DNA of 64,000 bases from G963664115 sp965216035 (GTDB lineage: Bacteria > Acidobacteriota > Terriglobia > 20CM-2-55-15). Position numbers and translations under genes: made by a program. The stretch spans positions 124,001 to 188,000 of the forward strand of contig CBDCFM010000015.1 in assembly GCA_965216035.1 (NCBI GenBank), in the 5' to 3' direction. Below, piece by piece: positions 15,188-23,906 of the stretch; position 1 is the first letter of the stretch, and every line of letters begins with the position of its first letter. Below the pieces are notes generated by a model. The model saw only the letters and a program-made list of their open reading frames with translations. It did no database searches and had not been told where the DNA came from.

Positions 15188-18166
15188 ATGATTCCAAAGG
15201 AATGCAAGCGACTGGCTGAGGTGGACTTTCCGATAGCGGAGGTCTCTAAGCACGCAGTGCGGGAAAAGCCGATCCGTCACGGGCATCCGTCGACGTTGCA
15301 TCTATGGTGGGCGCGGCGGCCGCTGGCCTCGTCGCGGGCGGTGTTGATGGCGTTGCTGCTACCCGACCCGTGCGACGAGCACTGCCCGGAAGCGTTCAAG
15401 CGGAAAGCCCGCGAGATTCTCCTCGGCATGGATGGGCGGCCGCGCGGATGGACGGAGACTATCGTGCCGAACGAGGGATTGCGGCAGATCATCCTGAAGT
15501 TCATTGCCAATTTCGCCAACTGGGACAATGCCGGGAAACGTGCCTATCTCGATACGGGCCGTGCGCTCGTGAAGGCGGCGTACGGGAAGGAGTTGCCCCT
15601 GGTCGTGGACCCGTTTGCGGGGGGCGGCTCGATCCCGCTCGAAGCGCTACGGCTCGGTTGCGAAACGTTCGCTAGCGACCTCAACCCGGTGGCGTGCTTA
15701 ATTTTGAAGGTGATGCTGGAGGATATCCCGCGACACGGGCCGGAGTTGGCAGAGGAATTGCGTGAGGTCGGCGACAAGATCAAGGGGGAAGCTGAGCGAG
15801 AGTTGACAGATTTCTATCCGAAAGACCCAGACGGCGCGACCCCGATCGCCTATCTCTGGGCGCGCACTGTGTACTGCGAAGCGCCGAAATGTGGGGCCGA
15901 AATTCCACTGATGCGGTCGTTTTGGCTGTGTAAGAAAGAGAAGCGTAAGCGGGCGCTTCGGCGCCGGGTGACGCGGTCCCAAGGAAAACCGACGCAGGTC
16001 GAATTCGAGGTTTTCGAGCCGAAGGCAGACACCGAGGTGCATGGCGGCACGGTGACCCGGGCGAAGGCGAGCTGCGTTTGTTGCGCTGTGGTGCTGCCGC
16101 CGGAGAGAGTGCGGTCGCAACTCGCGGCCCAGCGCGGCGGCGCGGACGTTATTTTCGACGCGGAGGGACGGCGGACAGGGGGAGCGCGACTGACCGCGGT
16201 GGTGACGCTCCGCCCGACACAGGCAGGGCGACACTACCGGCTGCCAACAGACGCGGACTACGCGGCGGTGTGGAAGGCGCAAACACGGGCGTCCGAGATA
16301 CTTGCGGAGTGGGAACGCGGAGGCGAACAGGAGCTCTGTCCGGTGCCGGACGAGCCAACACCCGCTGGCGGAGGCTCTGGGGCCGGCCGAGCTTTCAGCG
16401 TGCGGCGCTACGGCATGCTCCAGTGGGGCGACCTGTTCACAGCACGGCAGAAAGTGGCCTTGATTGGACTCCTCGGACTCATACAAAGGGCGAAGATCGT
16501 CGGCACAAAACAGATGCTCGCCTGCGCATTCAGCCGCGTAACAATGAGCGATATGTCTTGCACGCGATGGAACGCCGTAGCAGAAAAGATGCAACACACA
16601 TTCGGCAGGCAAGCCCTACCTATGGTTTGGGACTTTGCCGAGGTCGTGGTTACTGCCGAAGCTCCTGGAAATTGGAAAAGCGGGTATAGGCTCATTGGTG
16701 ATGTCGTCGATGCAGCGTGCAACGAACAGGCTGGGCAAACTCAACTCGCCGATGCAACGGAACACCCTCTTCCCGATCAGACCGCAGGTGTCTGGTTCAC
16801 CGACCCGCCCTACTACGATGCCGTTCCCTACGCGGACCTCTCCGACTTCTTCTTCGTCTGGCTGAAACGTGCGTTACCCGATCACCAATTGCTGCGCGAC
16901 CCGTTCGATCCAGACAACCCACTTTCACCGAAGACGGCCGAGGTCGTGCAGGACGAAACCAAGCAGTTCGCCGGCCGACCAAAGGACCGCACGTGGTTCG
17001 AGGAAACGATGGCAGACGCCTTCACGGAGGGGCGCCGTGTGCTGCGCGAAGACGGCGTGGGTTCCGTTGTCTTCGCACATAAGACGACCGAGGGTTGGGA
17101 GGCGCTGCTCTCCGGCATGATCCGCGGTGGTTGGACAATTACCGGCTCTTGGCCGATATCAACGGAGATGAAATCGCGACTACGTGCCCAAAAGTCCGCA
17201 GCCCTCGCCACCAGCGTCCATCTGATTTGTCGGCCGCGCCCGGACGACGCGCCAGTCGGCGATTGGGCCGAGGCCCTGCGCTCCTTGCCTGTCCGTGTTA
17301 GCGACTGGATGGAACACCTCCAGGGCGAAGGCGTCCGTGGCGCGGATCTGGTTTTTGCCTGCATTGGTCCCGCGCTCGAGATCTTCAGTCGCTACGGTGC
17401 GGTCGAAACTGCGGAAGGACGTAAGGTCGGTCTGCCCGAATACCTGGAAAAAGTCTGGGAAGTCGTTGGCCGCGCGGCGCTTGAGCAAGTACTCGGCACG
17501 GCGGAGGCACAAGCGCGCAACGGTCTAGCCGGAGCACTGGAGGAGGACGCCCGCCTGACCGCGCTCTTTCTATGGACCCTCCAGAGCACTGAGGTCTCAG
17601 ATAAGAACGGCAAGAAGGAAGATGAGGAGGAGGAAGCGGTCTCCAAGACAGCGGCCAAGGGATTTGCTCTCCCCTTCGACGTCGTGCGCCGCTTCGCCCA
17701 ACCGATGGGCATTGATCTCGATCTTTGGACCGACCGAATCATCGGCCAGAAAAAAGGCGTGGTGCGACTGCTGCCGGTGGCTGAGCGGACCAAGGCGCTT
17801 TTCGGCGAGAATGGCACCCAAGCCGCCGCCGACTGGATCGAGAGCGATCCGAATGCCAGCTTGCAACAGACGCTCTTTCCCGAATTGAACGACGTGCCGA
17901 AGACAAGGCGCCGCCACAGAAAAAGGAACCTCCTCGACGGCGATGCCGAACTTCAGACAATCGATGCCACCGCACTGGACCGAGTACACGCAGCCATGCT
18001 GTTACAGGCCAGTGGCCACGCCAACGCGCTACGGACACTGATCGGGGCCGAGCAGGATCGCGGCCCCGACTTTCTGCGGCTCGCTAACGCGCTTTCCGCC
18101 CTGTATCCGCGCGGCAGCCAGGAAAAGCGGTTGCTGGATGCCATGCTGTTGGCGGTACCCCGTTGA
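15188..18166 (+). CDS. DUF1156 DNA methyltransferase (BREX PglXI-like)
   Basis: About 992 residues. The N-terminal DUF1156 signature is GHPSTLHLWWARRPLASSRA. The SAM-binding motif DPFAGGGS (D141) and the catalytic motif DPPYYD (D539) are separated by a ~400-residue insertion with Cys pairs (EAPKCGAEIP, SCVCCA) that may bind zinc. This order matches N4-cytosine/N6-adenine methyltransferases of the COG1743 type. In BREX type 3 and in DUF499-linked defence clusters such an enzyme marks self DNA. I chose ATG 15188 (AGGTGG at 15175-15180); the frame is open to 15059. Gaps to neighbours are 97 and 4 bases. Confidence 0.88.
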   Translation: MIPKECKRLAEVDFPIAEVSKHAVREKPIRHGHPSTLHLWWARRPLASSRAVLMALLLPDPCDEHCPEAFKRKAREILLGMDGRPRGWTETIVPNEGLRQIILKFIANFANWDNAGKRAYLDTGRALVKAAYGKELPLVVDPFAGGGSIPLEALRLGCETFASDLNPVACLILKVMLEDIPRHGPELAEELREVGDKIKGEAERELTDFYPKDPDGATPIAYLWARTVYCEAPKCGAEIPLMRSFWLCKKEKRKRALRRRVTRSQGKPTQVEFEVFEPKADTEVHGGTVTRAKASCVCCAVVLPPERVRSQLAAQRGGADVIFDAEGRRTGGARLTAVVTLRPTQAGRHYRLPTDADYAAVWKAQTRASEILAEWERGGEQELCPVPDEPTPAGGGSGAGRAFSVRRYGMLQWGDLFTARQKVALIGLLGLIQRAKIVGTKQMLACAFSRVTMSDMSCTRWNAVAEKMQHTFGRQALPMVWDFAEVVVTAEAPGNWKSGYRLIGDVVDAACNEQAGQTQLADATEHPLPDQTAGVWFTDPPYYDAVPYADLSDFFFVWLKRALPDHQLLRDPFDPDNPLSPKTAEVVQDETKQFAGRPKDRTWFEETMADAFTEGRRVLREDGVGSVVFAHKTTEGWEALLSGMIRGGWTITGSWPISTEMKSRLRAQKSAALATSVHLICRPRPDDAPVGDWAEALRSLPVRVSDWMEHLQGEGVRGADLVFACIGPALEIFSRYGAVETAEGRKVGLPEYLEKVWEVVGRAALEQVLGTAEAQARNGLAGALEEDARLTALFLWTLQSTEVSDKNGKKEDEEEEAVSKTAAKGFALPFDVVRRFAQPMGIDLDLWTDRIIGQKKGVVRLLPVAERTKALFGENGTQAAADWIESDPNASLQQTLFPELNDVPKTRRRHRKRNLLDGDAELQTIDATALDRVHAAMLLQASGHANALRTLIGAEQDRGPDFLRLANALSALYPRGSQEKRLLDAMLLAVPR

Positions 18167-18170
18167 TGGC

Positions 18171-19136
18171 ATGACAAGCGAAAGCAACAAGCACGCAATC
18201 TGGCAAGTATCTGCCGGCCCCTCTGACCGGTCCTATGCGGATCAATTCTTGAACCACGGCGTCGCTCTGATCGGTCCTGGCGATCCTGGAGAGTGGCGTT
18301 CTGATCGGTCCGATGAGGACTTTGAAGGCGGATTTGTCCGCAGGTTCGCCGACGAGATGCGCACGGGCGACGTGCTGCTACTTCGGACGGGCCTATCCAC
18401 CATTCGTGCGGTTGGCCTGGTTGCATCCGAGTACCAGTACCTACGGCAGTTCGACGACGTGAATGGCTGGGACTTGCAGCACGGACGACGTGTGCAATGG
18501 TGCCCGCTTCCCGATCCGTACGACTTCGGGGGACGGGTTTTTGGATCTCACCCCCCTCGGCTTTCGCGTATCCAGGTACCGAGCCTTATCGAGTATGCGA
18601 ATCGCTTTGTTCGATCGCCGCCGACGGACTGGCAAACCAGGACTTTGCCGAGCCTGCCGGAGGAGGAAGCGGAACTCGACGCACTACCGGTCGAGTTGCA
18701 AGAGATTGTTGCTCAAGTCCATGACCTCTCGAAACTCTACTGGGATGTGGATTCTTTCGGGGAGCGACCCATGGAGGACGAGTTGGTTGTGCACTACATC
18801 GTTCCTCTCCTGCGCGCCTTGGGTTGGCCCGTCGAGAGGATTGCCGTGAAGTGGCGCAATATCGACGTGTGTGTGTTCTCCGGGCTGCCGAGAATCCCGG
18901 AAAACTGTCACTGCGTGATCGAAGCAAAAAGATTAGGCGCGGGCGTTGAAGGCGCGCTCGAACAGGCCATCGGATATGTAGAGGCCCTCGGCGTACCGTG
19001 CGACGTGGTCGTTACCGATGGCATACGATACCGAATGTACGATGCCAGCAAGGGTTTTGCGCCTGTAGCTTATGCAAATCTTGCACGCTTGAAACAATCG
19101 TCTAGGGAACTGTTCGCACGTATGCAAAGACCGTAA
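18171..19136 (+). CDS. EVE/PUA-like domain fused to PD-(D/E)XK nuclease-like domain
   Basis: A 321-residue protein four bases after the methyltransferase stop. The N-terminal ~150 residues (AIWQVSAGPSD, then MRTGDVLLLRTG, IRAVGLVASEYQY, RRVQWCPL) look like an EVE/PUA fold, which in restriction proteins reads modified bases. The C-terminal half (MEDELVVHYIVPLLRALGW, then IDVCVF and CVIEAKR near residue 250) matches the HsdR-N-type PD-(D/E)XK pattern. A modification-sensing nuclease would be a logical partner of the methyltransferase. The domain calls are by eye and the function is inference. Confidence 0.62.
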   Translation: MTSESNKHAIWQVSAGPSDRSYADQFLNHGVALIGPGDPGEWRSDRSDEDFEGGFVRRFADEMRTGDVLLLRTGLSTIRAVGLVASEYQYLRQFDDVNGWDLQHGRRVQWCPLPDPYDFGGRVFGSHPPRLSRIQVPSLIEYANRFVRSPPTDWQTRTLPSLPEEEAELDALPVELQEIVAQVHDLSKLYWDVDSFGERPMEDELVVHYIVPLLRALGWPVERIAVKWRNIDVCVFSGLPRIPENCHCVIEAKRLGAGVEGALEQAIGYVEALGVPCDVVVTDGIRYRMYDASKGFAPVAYANLARLKQSSRELFARMQRP

Positions 19137-19148
19137 CCGGAGGAAACA

Positions 19149-21929
19149 GTGGAACCTTGGTACAAAGTTGTGACGCCTCGCAAGGAAGTGCGGGAAGGCC
19201 GCTCGTTCAGCCCGGATGAGTTTGCGATCGCCCTAGAACAGATACTCGCTAAGACGGCACCCGAGGACTACAGCGATCCAGCTCGGTTCTTTTCGCGCAC
19301 CTGCTTTACGCGGGCGTTGAAGGAGCATGCCGGCATGGTCCTTCGGCGACTTTCCGGAAATACCGAAAACACGGCGCCAGTCCTCACTTTGATCACCCAA
19401 TTCGGCGGTGGTAAGACGCACACACTCACCTCACTCTACCATCTCGCCAATGCCGGCCCGGAGGCCTCCAGGTTCCCCGGCGTTGCCGATCTCCTAAACA
19501 CGGGAGGGATGACGGAAGCTCCCTCCGCCCATGTTGGAGTGTTCGTCGGTAACGCCTGGGACCCGGCACCGGGGCGGGAGACTCCCTGGATCGATCTGGC
19601 TTACCAGCTGGCTGGCGAGCAGGGCGTCGCTGCGCTTGGCCCTGCCGCGCGGACCACGCCGCCGGGAACTACTTCTCTGGCCAAATTGTTTGCTGCCGCG
19701 GAGGCACCGGTATTGTTGCTGTTCGATGAAGTCCTGAACTTCGTGAACCGTCATCGTGGCATGGCCGAAAGCTTTCACGCCTTCCTTCAGAATCTGACCG
19801 TCGCCGTCACCGGAACCACTCGGGCTGCAGCGGTCATCAGCCTTCCCCGCAGCCAGGTTGAAATGACCGATTGGGATCAGCAGTGGCAGGACCGAATCAC
19901 CAAGGTGGTCCGCCGAGTCGCACGCGACCTGATCGCCAATGACGAATCCGAAATCAGCGAGGTCGTCCGCCGGCGCCTGTTCGAGGATCTCGGCAACGTG
20001 CGGATTCGTAAGAGAGTCGCCAAGACCTACGCAGATTGGTGCTTTGAACGGACCGCCCGCCTGCCCTCCGAATGGCTGGCGGTTGACACTGTGACGACGG
20101 AGTCTAAAGCGAGGGAGTTTCTGAGAAGCCGGTTCGAGGCGTGCTACCCCTTCCATCCTGCGACTCTCTCGGTGTTTCAACGGAAGTGGCGGGCGCTCCC
20201 CCAGTTTCAACAAACCCGTGGGGCGTTGGCCCTGCTGGCACAATGGATTTCCTGGGCAGCTCGCGAGCATTTTCAGAAAGCGCGAACAGAGCCGCTGATC
20301 ACGTTAGGTTCGGCGCCGTTGGACGTGCCCGAGTTCCGCGCCGTGGTCCTTGGTCAATTGGGCGCGGCGCGGCTCGACGTGGCCATCGATGCTGACATCG
20401 CCGGGCCAATGGCGCATTCCAAAGCCCTGGATGCGGACACCACGGGACCTCTCCGCGAGATTCACCGCCGTGTGGGTACCGCCATCCTGTTCGAATCCTC
20501 CGGTGGACAAGTGGACAAAGTGGCTCACCTGCCCGAATTGCGTTTCGCAATCGGCGAGCCTGAGGTCGATACGGCCACCATCGATAGCGCCGCGACCAGC
20601 TTGGAAGCGTCCGGATTCTTCATTCGGAAGGTTGGGACGGACGGCTATCGCATCCACCACCAAGCGACATTGAAGAAAGTTGTCAGCGATCGGCGGGCAT
20701 CGCTCGATGAGGAAACGGAGATCAAACCGGCGGCCCGCAAGCTGGTCGAGGGCGAGTTCAGACGCGGCACAGCCCTGCCGATAGTTTTCTTCCCGCAGGA
20801 CAGCACCGCAGTCCAGGACTCGCCACGTCTTGTGCTCATCGTCCTCGACCCCGATTTGGAATGGATGGATAGCAACCAAGTGATCGAGCACGTTGGCCAT
20901 TGGACGAAGCAACGGGGCAATTCGCCTCGGCTATACCCGGGGTCGCTGGTCTGGTGTGCGAGGAAACCGGGGAGGGAGCTTCGCGAGAAGGTTGAATTGT
21001 GGCTCGCCTGGCAGCGCGTGGCACACGAGATGGCCGAGGGCGTCCTCGGCACAGAATACGACCGCGCAGATCGCTCGGAGGTTCATACCCGTGTCCGGGA
21101 TGCAGAGGAATCCGCTAAGGACGAAGTGTGGGCAAGCTATCGCTTCGTCGCGCTTGCGGCGACTGAAGAGAAACATGGTCTCAAGATCATTGATCTTGGA
21201 GCCGGCCACTCCAGCTCAAACGAAACGCTTTGCGGACGGATCATCTCCACGCTGAGAGCCGCGGCACTGCTCAACGAGACCGTGGGTGCTGGCTACATTG
21301 ACCGGCATTGGCCGCCTGCGTTTAAGAACACTGCGACCTGGCCGCTGACGAGTCTGCGGCAGAGCTTTCTGAATGGCGCATTGACGCGGCTGATTGATCC
21401 TGACCTAATTCTTCGGCGGCAGATCGTTGAGTTTGTGGCGCGAGGAGACTTTGGACTGGCGTACGGCCCCAAGGACGATGGTGGATTCGAACGGTTGTGG
21501 TATGCGGAGCCGATCCGTGACGAAGAGGTGGCGTTTGAGACGAACGTCTTCTTACTGACCAAGACCAGGGTCGAGCAACTCCGGGAAATCGGAGATCCAG
21601 ATCACCCGGAATGGAAGCCGGCGCCAAGACCAAGCCCCACTCCTAAACCGGAGCCAGGCCCCGATCCGATTCCGAGCGATCAGAAAACAACACTGCGACT
21701 TGCTGGTGCCGTACCTCCCGAAGTCTGGAACCGTCTAGGAACCAAAATGTTGCCCAAGTTGCGATCCGGAAACGATCTCAGAGTGGGTGTCGAGTTCTCA
21801 GTGAGCGTCAGCTCGGAGTTTGCTCAGAACATGGAGATTGAGTTGCGGCAGATTCTGGATGATCTCGGGCTGGGCGACTGTGTCCGTGTCGAACGATCTG
21901 CGAGCAACGAATCTAAACGTGACAAATGA
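19149..21929 (+). CDS. DUF499 P-loop ATPase (BREX PglY/BrxC-like)
   Basis: A 926-residue large ATPase starting at GTG 19149 with GGAGGA 5 bases upstream. Walker A is QFGGGKTHTLTSLYH (near residue 88) and Walker B LLLFDEVLNFVNRHRG (near 193), followed by an arginine-rich sensor region (ITKVVRRVARDLIAN). The C-terminal quarter carries a Pro-rich linker (PRPSPTPKPEPGPDP) and a small terminal domain. DUF499 ATPases accompany DUF1156 methyltransferases in defence islands and relate to PglY/BrxC of BREX. It is the last gene of the cluster; copy 2 of the IS begins 2 bases after its stop. Confidence 0.88.
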   Translation: MEPWYKVVTPRKEVREGRSFSPDEFAIALEQILAKTAPEDYSDPARFFSRTCFTRALKEHAGMVLRRLSGNTENTAPVLTLITQFGGGKTHTLTSLYHLANAGPEASRFPGVADLLNTGGMTEAPSAHVGVFVGNAWDPAPGRETPWIDLAYQLAGEQGVAALGPAARTTPPGTTSLAKLFAAAEAPVLLLFDEVLNFVNRHRGMAESFHAFLQNLTVAVTGTTRAAAVISLPRSQVEMTDWDQQWQDRITKVVRRVARDLIANDESEISEVVRRRLFEDLGNVRIRKRVAKTYADWCFERTARLPSEWLAVDTVTTESKAREFLRSRFEACYPFHPATLSVFQRKWRALPQFQQTRGALALLAQWISWAAREHFQKARTEPLITLGSAPLDVPEFRAVVLGQLGAARLDVAIDADIAGPMAHSKALDADTTGPLREIHRRVGTAILFESSGGQVDKVAHLPELRFAIGEPEVDTATIDSAATSLEASGFFIRKVGTDGYRIHHQATLKKVVSDRRASLDEETEIKPAARKLVEGEFRRGTALPIVFFPQDSTAVQDSPRLVLIVLDPDLEWMDSNQVIEHVGHWTKQRGNSPRLYPGSLVWCARKPGRELREKVELWLAWQRVAHEMAEGVLGTEYDRADRSEVHTRVRDAEESAKDEVWASYRFVALAATEEKHGLKIIDLGAGHSSSNETLCGRIISTLRAAALLNETVGAGYIDRHWPPAFKNTATWPLTSLRQSFLNGALTRLIDPDLILRRQIVEFVARGDFGLAYGPKDDGGFERLWYAEPIRDEEVAFETNVFLLTKTRVEQLREIGDPDHPEWKPAPRPSPTPKPEPGPDPIPSDQKTTLRLAGAVPPEVWNRLGTKMLPKLRSGNDLRVGVEFSVSVSSEFAQNMEIELRQILDDLGLGDCVRVERSASNESKRDK

Positions 21930-21930
21930 C

Positions 21931-23034
21931 GACCTTGTTGCATGGATCATCCCGAAGGATGTCTTATCATTGTGTTTTTCAACACCTGGGATAACTTAGA
22001 TGCCACATAAGTTCAACGCAGCCCGACGGCACAAGTTTGATAAGGCACAGTACCGGGTGATCAACTGGGCGGAATATAACGAGAGCCTGCGCCAGCGGGG
22101 TGATCTGACGATCTGGGTCAGTGATGAGGCTCAAAGTGTGTGGCGCGCGCCGCGCCGCACGTCACGGGGTGGCCAGCGGAGATACTCGGATTTGGCGATC
22201 GAGACATGCCTGACGCTGCGCACGGCGTATCGGCTTGGGTTGCGACAAACGCAGGGGCTGATGGGTTCCATTGGCACGCTCATGGGGCTGGATATACGGG
22301 TGCCGGATTACTCCACACTGTCGCGTCGCGCAAACGGCTTGAGCATCGCTCAGGTGATGAGGCAAGCCGGGTCTGTGCCTGTCCATCTGGTGGTGGACAG
22401 TACCGGCCTCAAGATCTTCGGAGAAGGAGAATGGCTTGCGCAGAAGCATAAAACCAGGGGAATACGCCGCCGCTGGCGCAAACTCCACCTCGGACTGGAC
22501 CTCCATAGCGGTGCGATTGTTTGCGCCAATCTGACTCACGATGACGTTGGAGACAGCACCGCCTTACCCGGGCTCCTGGATCAACTCGATGCCCCTGTCA
22601 CGGGCTTTCTGGCGGACGGCGCCTATGATGGAGCGTCCACACGGGATCTGCTGAGGGAACGGTATGGGGAGACCCTGGATGTGGTTATACCGCCGCCAAA
22701 GAACGCAGTGACCCGACCGCAATCAGCGCGGGATCCAACCGTTCGGGATCGCCATATTGCCGAGATCCGCAGCAACGGCCGCATGGCCTGGCAAGTGGCC
22801 ACAGGGTACAACCTGCGCAGCCGGATAGAAACGCAGATCGGCCGGTGGAAGAGCGTCATCGGCCCCAGACTCAGATCCCGCAGCTTCTCCAGGCAGATCA
22901 CGGAGATCCAGGTCGGCCAGAAAGTCCTGAACACAATGACCGCACTCGGACGGCCTGTGTTCGAACGTATCGCCTGACGCTACCGCTTGGGAAAGGGCGA
23001 ATTCCATCTCCGCCCCGATCCATGCAACAACGCT
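21931..23034 (+). mobile_element. IS5-family (IS903-like) insertion sequence, copy 2
   Basis: A 1104-bp copy with ends GACCTTGTTGCATGGATC and, read inward, AGCGTTGTTGCATGGATC. The inner 14 bases of the inverted repeats are perfect here; copy 1 has one mismatch at the right end. Flanking nonamers (ACAAATGAC left, ATGTCGAGC right) match neither each other nor those of copy 1, so there is no sign of a simple transposition. It separates the DUF499 gene from plasmid-derived sequence. Confidence 0.9.
22000..22977 (+). CDS. IS5-family DDE transposase (copy 2, intact motifs)
   Basis: 325 residues, nearly identical to the copy at 5384. It has the canonical first catalytic motif VVDSTGLK (D133, T135), ADGAYDG (D206) and Y270-N-L-R273 with E277 and K284. 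Because all motif positions look normal, this is the copy more likely to be active and to mobilise both ends. Confidence 0.93.
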   Translation: MPHKFNAARRHKFDKAQYRVINWAEYNESLRQRGDLTIWVSDEAQSVWRAPRRTSRGGQRRYSDLAIETCLTLRTAYRLGLRQTQGLMGSIGTLMGLDIRVPDYSTLSRRANGLSIAQVMRQAGSVPVHLVVDSTGLKIFGEGEWLAQKHKTRGIRRRWRKLHLGLDLHSGAIVCANLTHDDVGDSTALPGLLDQLDAPVTGFLADGAYDGASTRDLLRERYGETLDVVIPPPKNAVTRPQSARDPTVRDRHIAEIRSNGRMAWQVATGYNLRSRIETQIGRWKSVIGPRLRSRSFSRQITEIQVGQKVLNTMTALGRPVFERIA

Positions 23035-23327
23035 ATGTCGAGCGGTACCGGGGTAGGGTCGAGCACTGGCGCGGTGGCCCGCAGGCAACTCCTTGGCTGT
23101 GTCCGGCGTTTCCACCTTCGTGCCCGTTTAGGATTCGCCGTGGCTCCGTTTCCAGTGCCCGCCACGTCGCACGCAGCATGCGGATTTCCCGCACTACGCG
23201 CTCCTGCACACTTCGTCTCAAGGGTTATGAGACCTATCGATGAGGAAGCCGCTGAACAGAGTGGCCGTAAATGGGTCACCCGGTACGCCACCGCTTCCTG
23301 TCGAAGACTCGGCCAGGCGCCGAGACC
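23035..23327. other. Unexplained debris between IS copy 2 and group II intron fragment
   Basis: About 290 bases with no gene I can support. The boundary on the right is where the intron-encoded reverse transcriptase loses its expected sequence. It may be a piece of another intron or of a lost gene. Confidence 0.4.
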
Positions 23328-23439
23328 CTTCAGCCTTCACCTTGAGGTATAGCCGTCGCCTCAGGTCTTGCAGATTGCCGGGTGCGTTTATCAGTTCACC
23401 CCTGCCTCCCATCATTGGCTTCGACCTCATGTGCAGCAA
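23328..23439 (-). pseudogene. Group II intron reverse transcriptase, N-terminal remnant
   Basis: About 37 residues (MRSKPMMGGRGELINAPGNL, then QDLRRRLYLKVKAE) resemble the start of intron-encoded reverse transcriptase/maturases, which run to 400-600 residues. After KAE the expected continuation is absent, and the frame goes on through unrelated sequence to a stop at 23218. Confidence 0.65.
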
Positions 23440-23906
23440 GGTCCCTTCGCTCCACGGGCGTTACCCCGCTTCATCGCTACTACGAACCTGGCCGCCACCG
23501 TTTCGCCTTCGGGCGACTTCCCGGTTGTGCCGGTTATACGACCGAGCTGCTCCACCGATTTCTCGATGGGACGAGGACGGTTTCTCCAGTTGCTCAGCCT
23601 GTCCTTGTCGTCGTGCCGTCTCTACCACCCCGCCGGAGCGACATGTCTCATCAGTCAGTCTGCGACACATCGTACGGCCTTCACCCTCAGCCAACGGGCT
23701 CGGCCTCCGGAATCTAATCTGACGAGGCTACCTCTGAGTTCACTCACGTTACGGCCCGACGACTCGCTCACCATCCTGAAGATGGCTTTGTCAGTCCGCT
23801 TCATCCGTTTCGTTTCCTCCACGGATGGGACTCTGGCTACAGGGTTCTGACTTTTACCCCGGCGGGTCTAGCTCCCACTGAACAGACCAGCCTTCGCTGG
23901 ACGCAC
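23328..23906 (-). mobile_element. Group II intron, 5' part only
   Basis: On the - strand the sequence begins at 23906 with GUGCGUCCAGCGAAGGCUGG, a typical group II intron 5' end, directly after RepA codons. About 470 bases of likely ribozyme domains I-III follow (AACCGGGAAGUCGCCCGAAG is one block), then the start of an intron-encoded protein at 23439. The intron breaks off near 23328. Most of the reverse transcriptase, domains V-VI and the 3' exon of repA are missing. It can neither splice nor move. Confidence 0.75.

Noticed and set aside
10406..21929. Calling the cluster a complete BREX or DISARM system
   Set aside because: No PglZ, BrxA, BrxL, DrmA/DrmB (DUF1998) or DrmC (PLD) homologue is present; only part of the families are shared.
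5315..23034. Classical composite transposon carrying a defence cargo
   Set aside because: Flanking target duplications are absent and fliP does not continue on the right side, so a simple transposition is not supported.
23035..23850. rRNA or tRNA-like gene suggested by open frames on both strands
   Set aside because: The - strand shows a group II intron 5' end and the start of a reverse transcriptase, which explains the structured sequence better.
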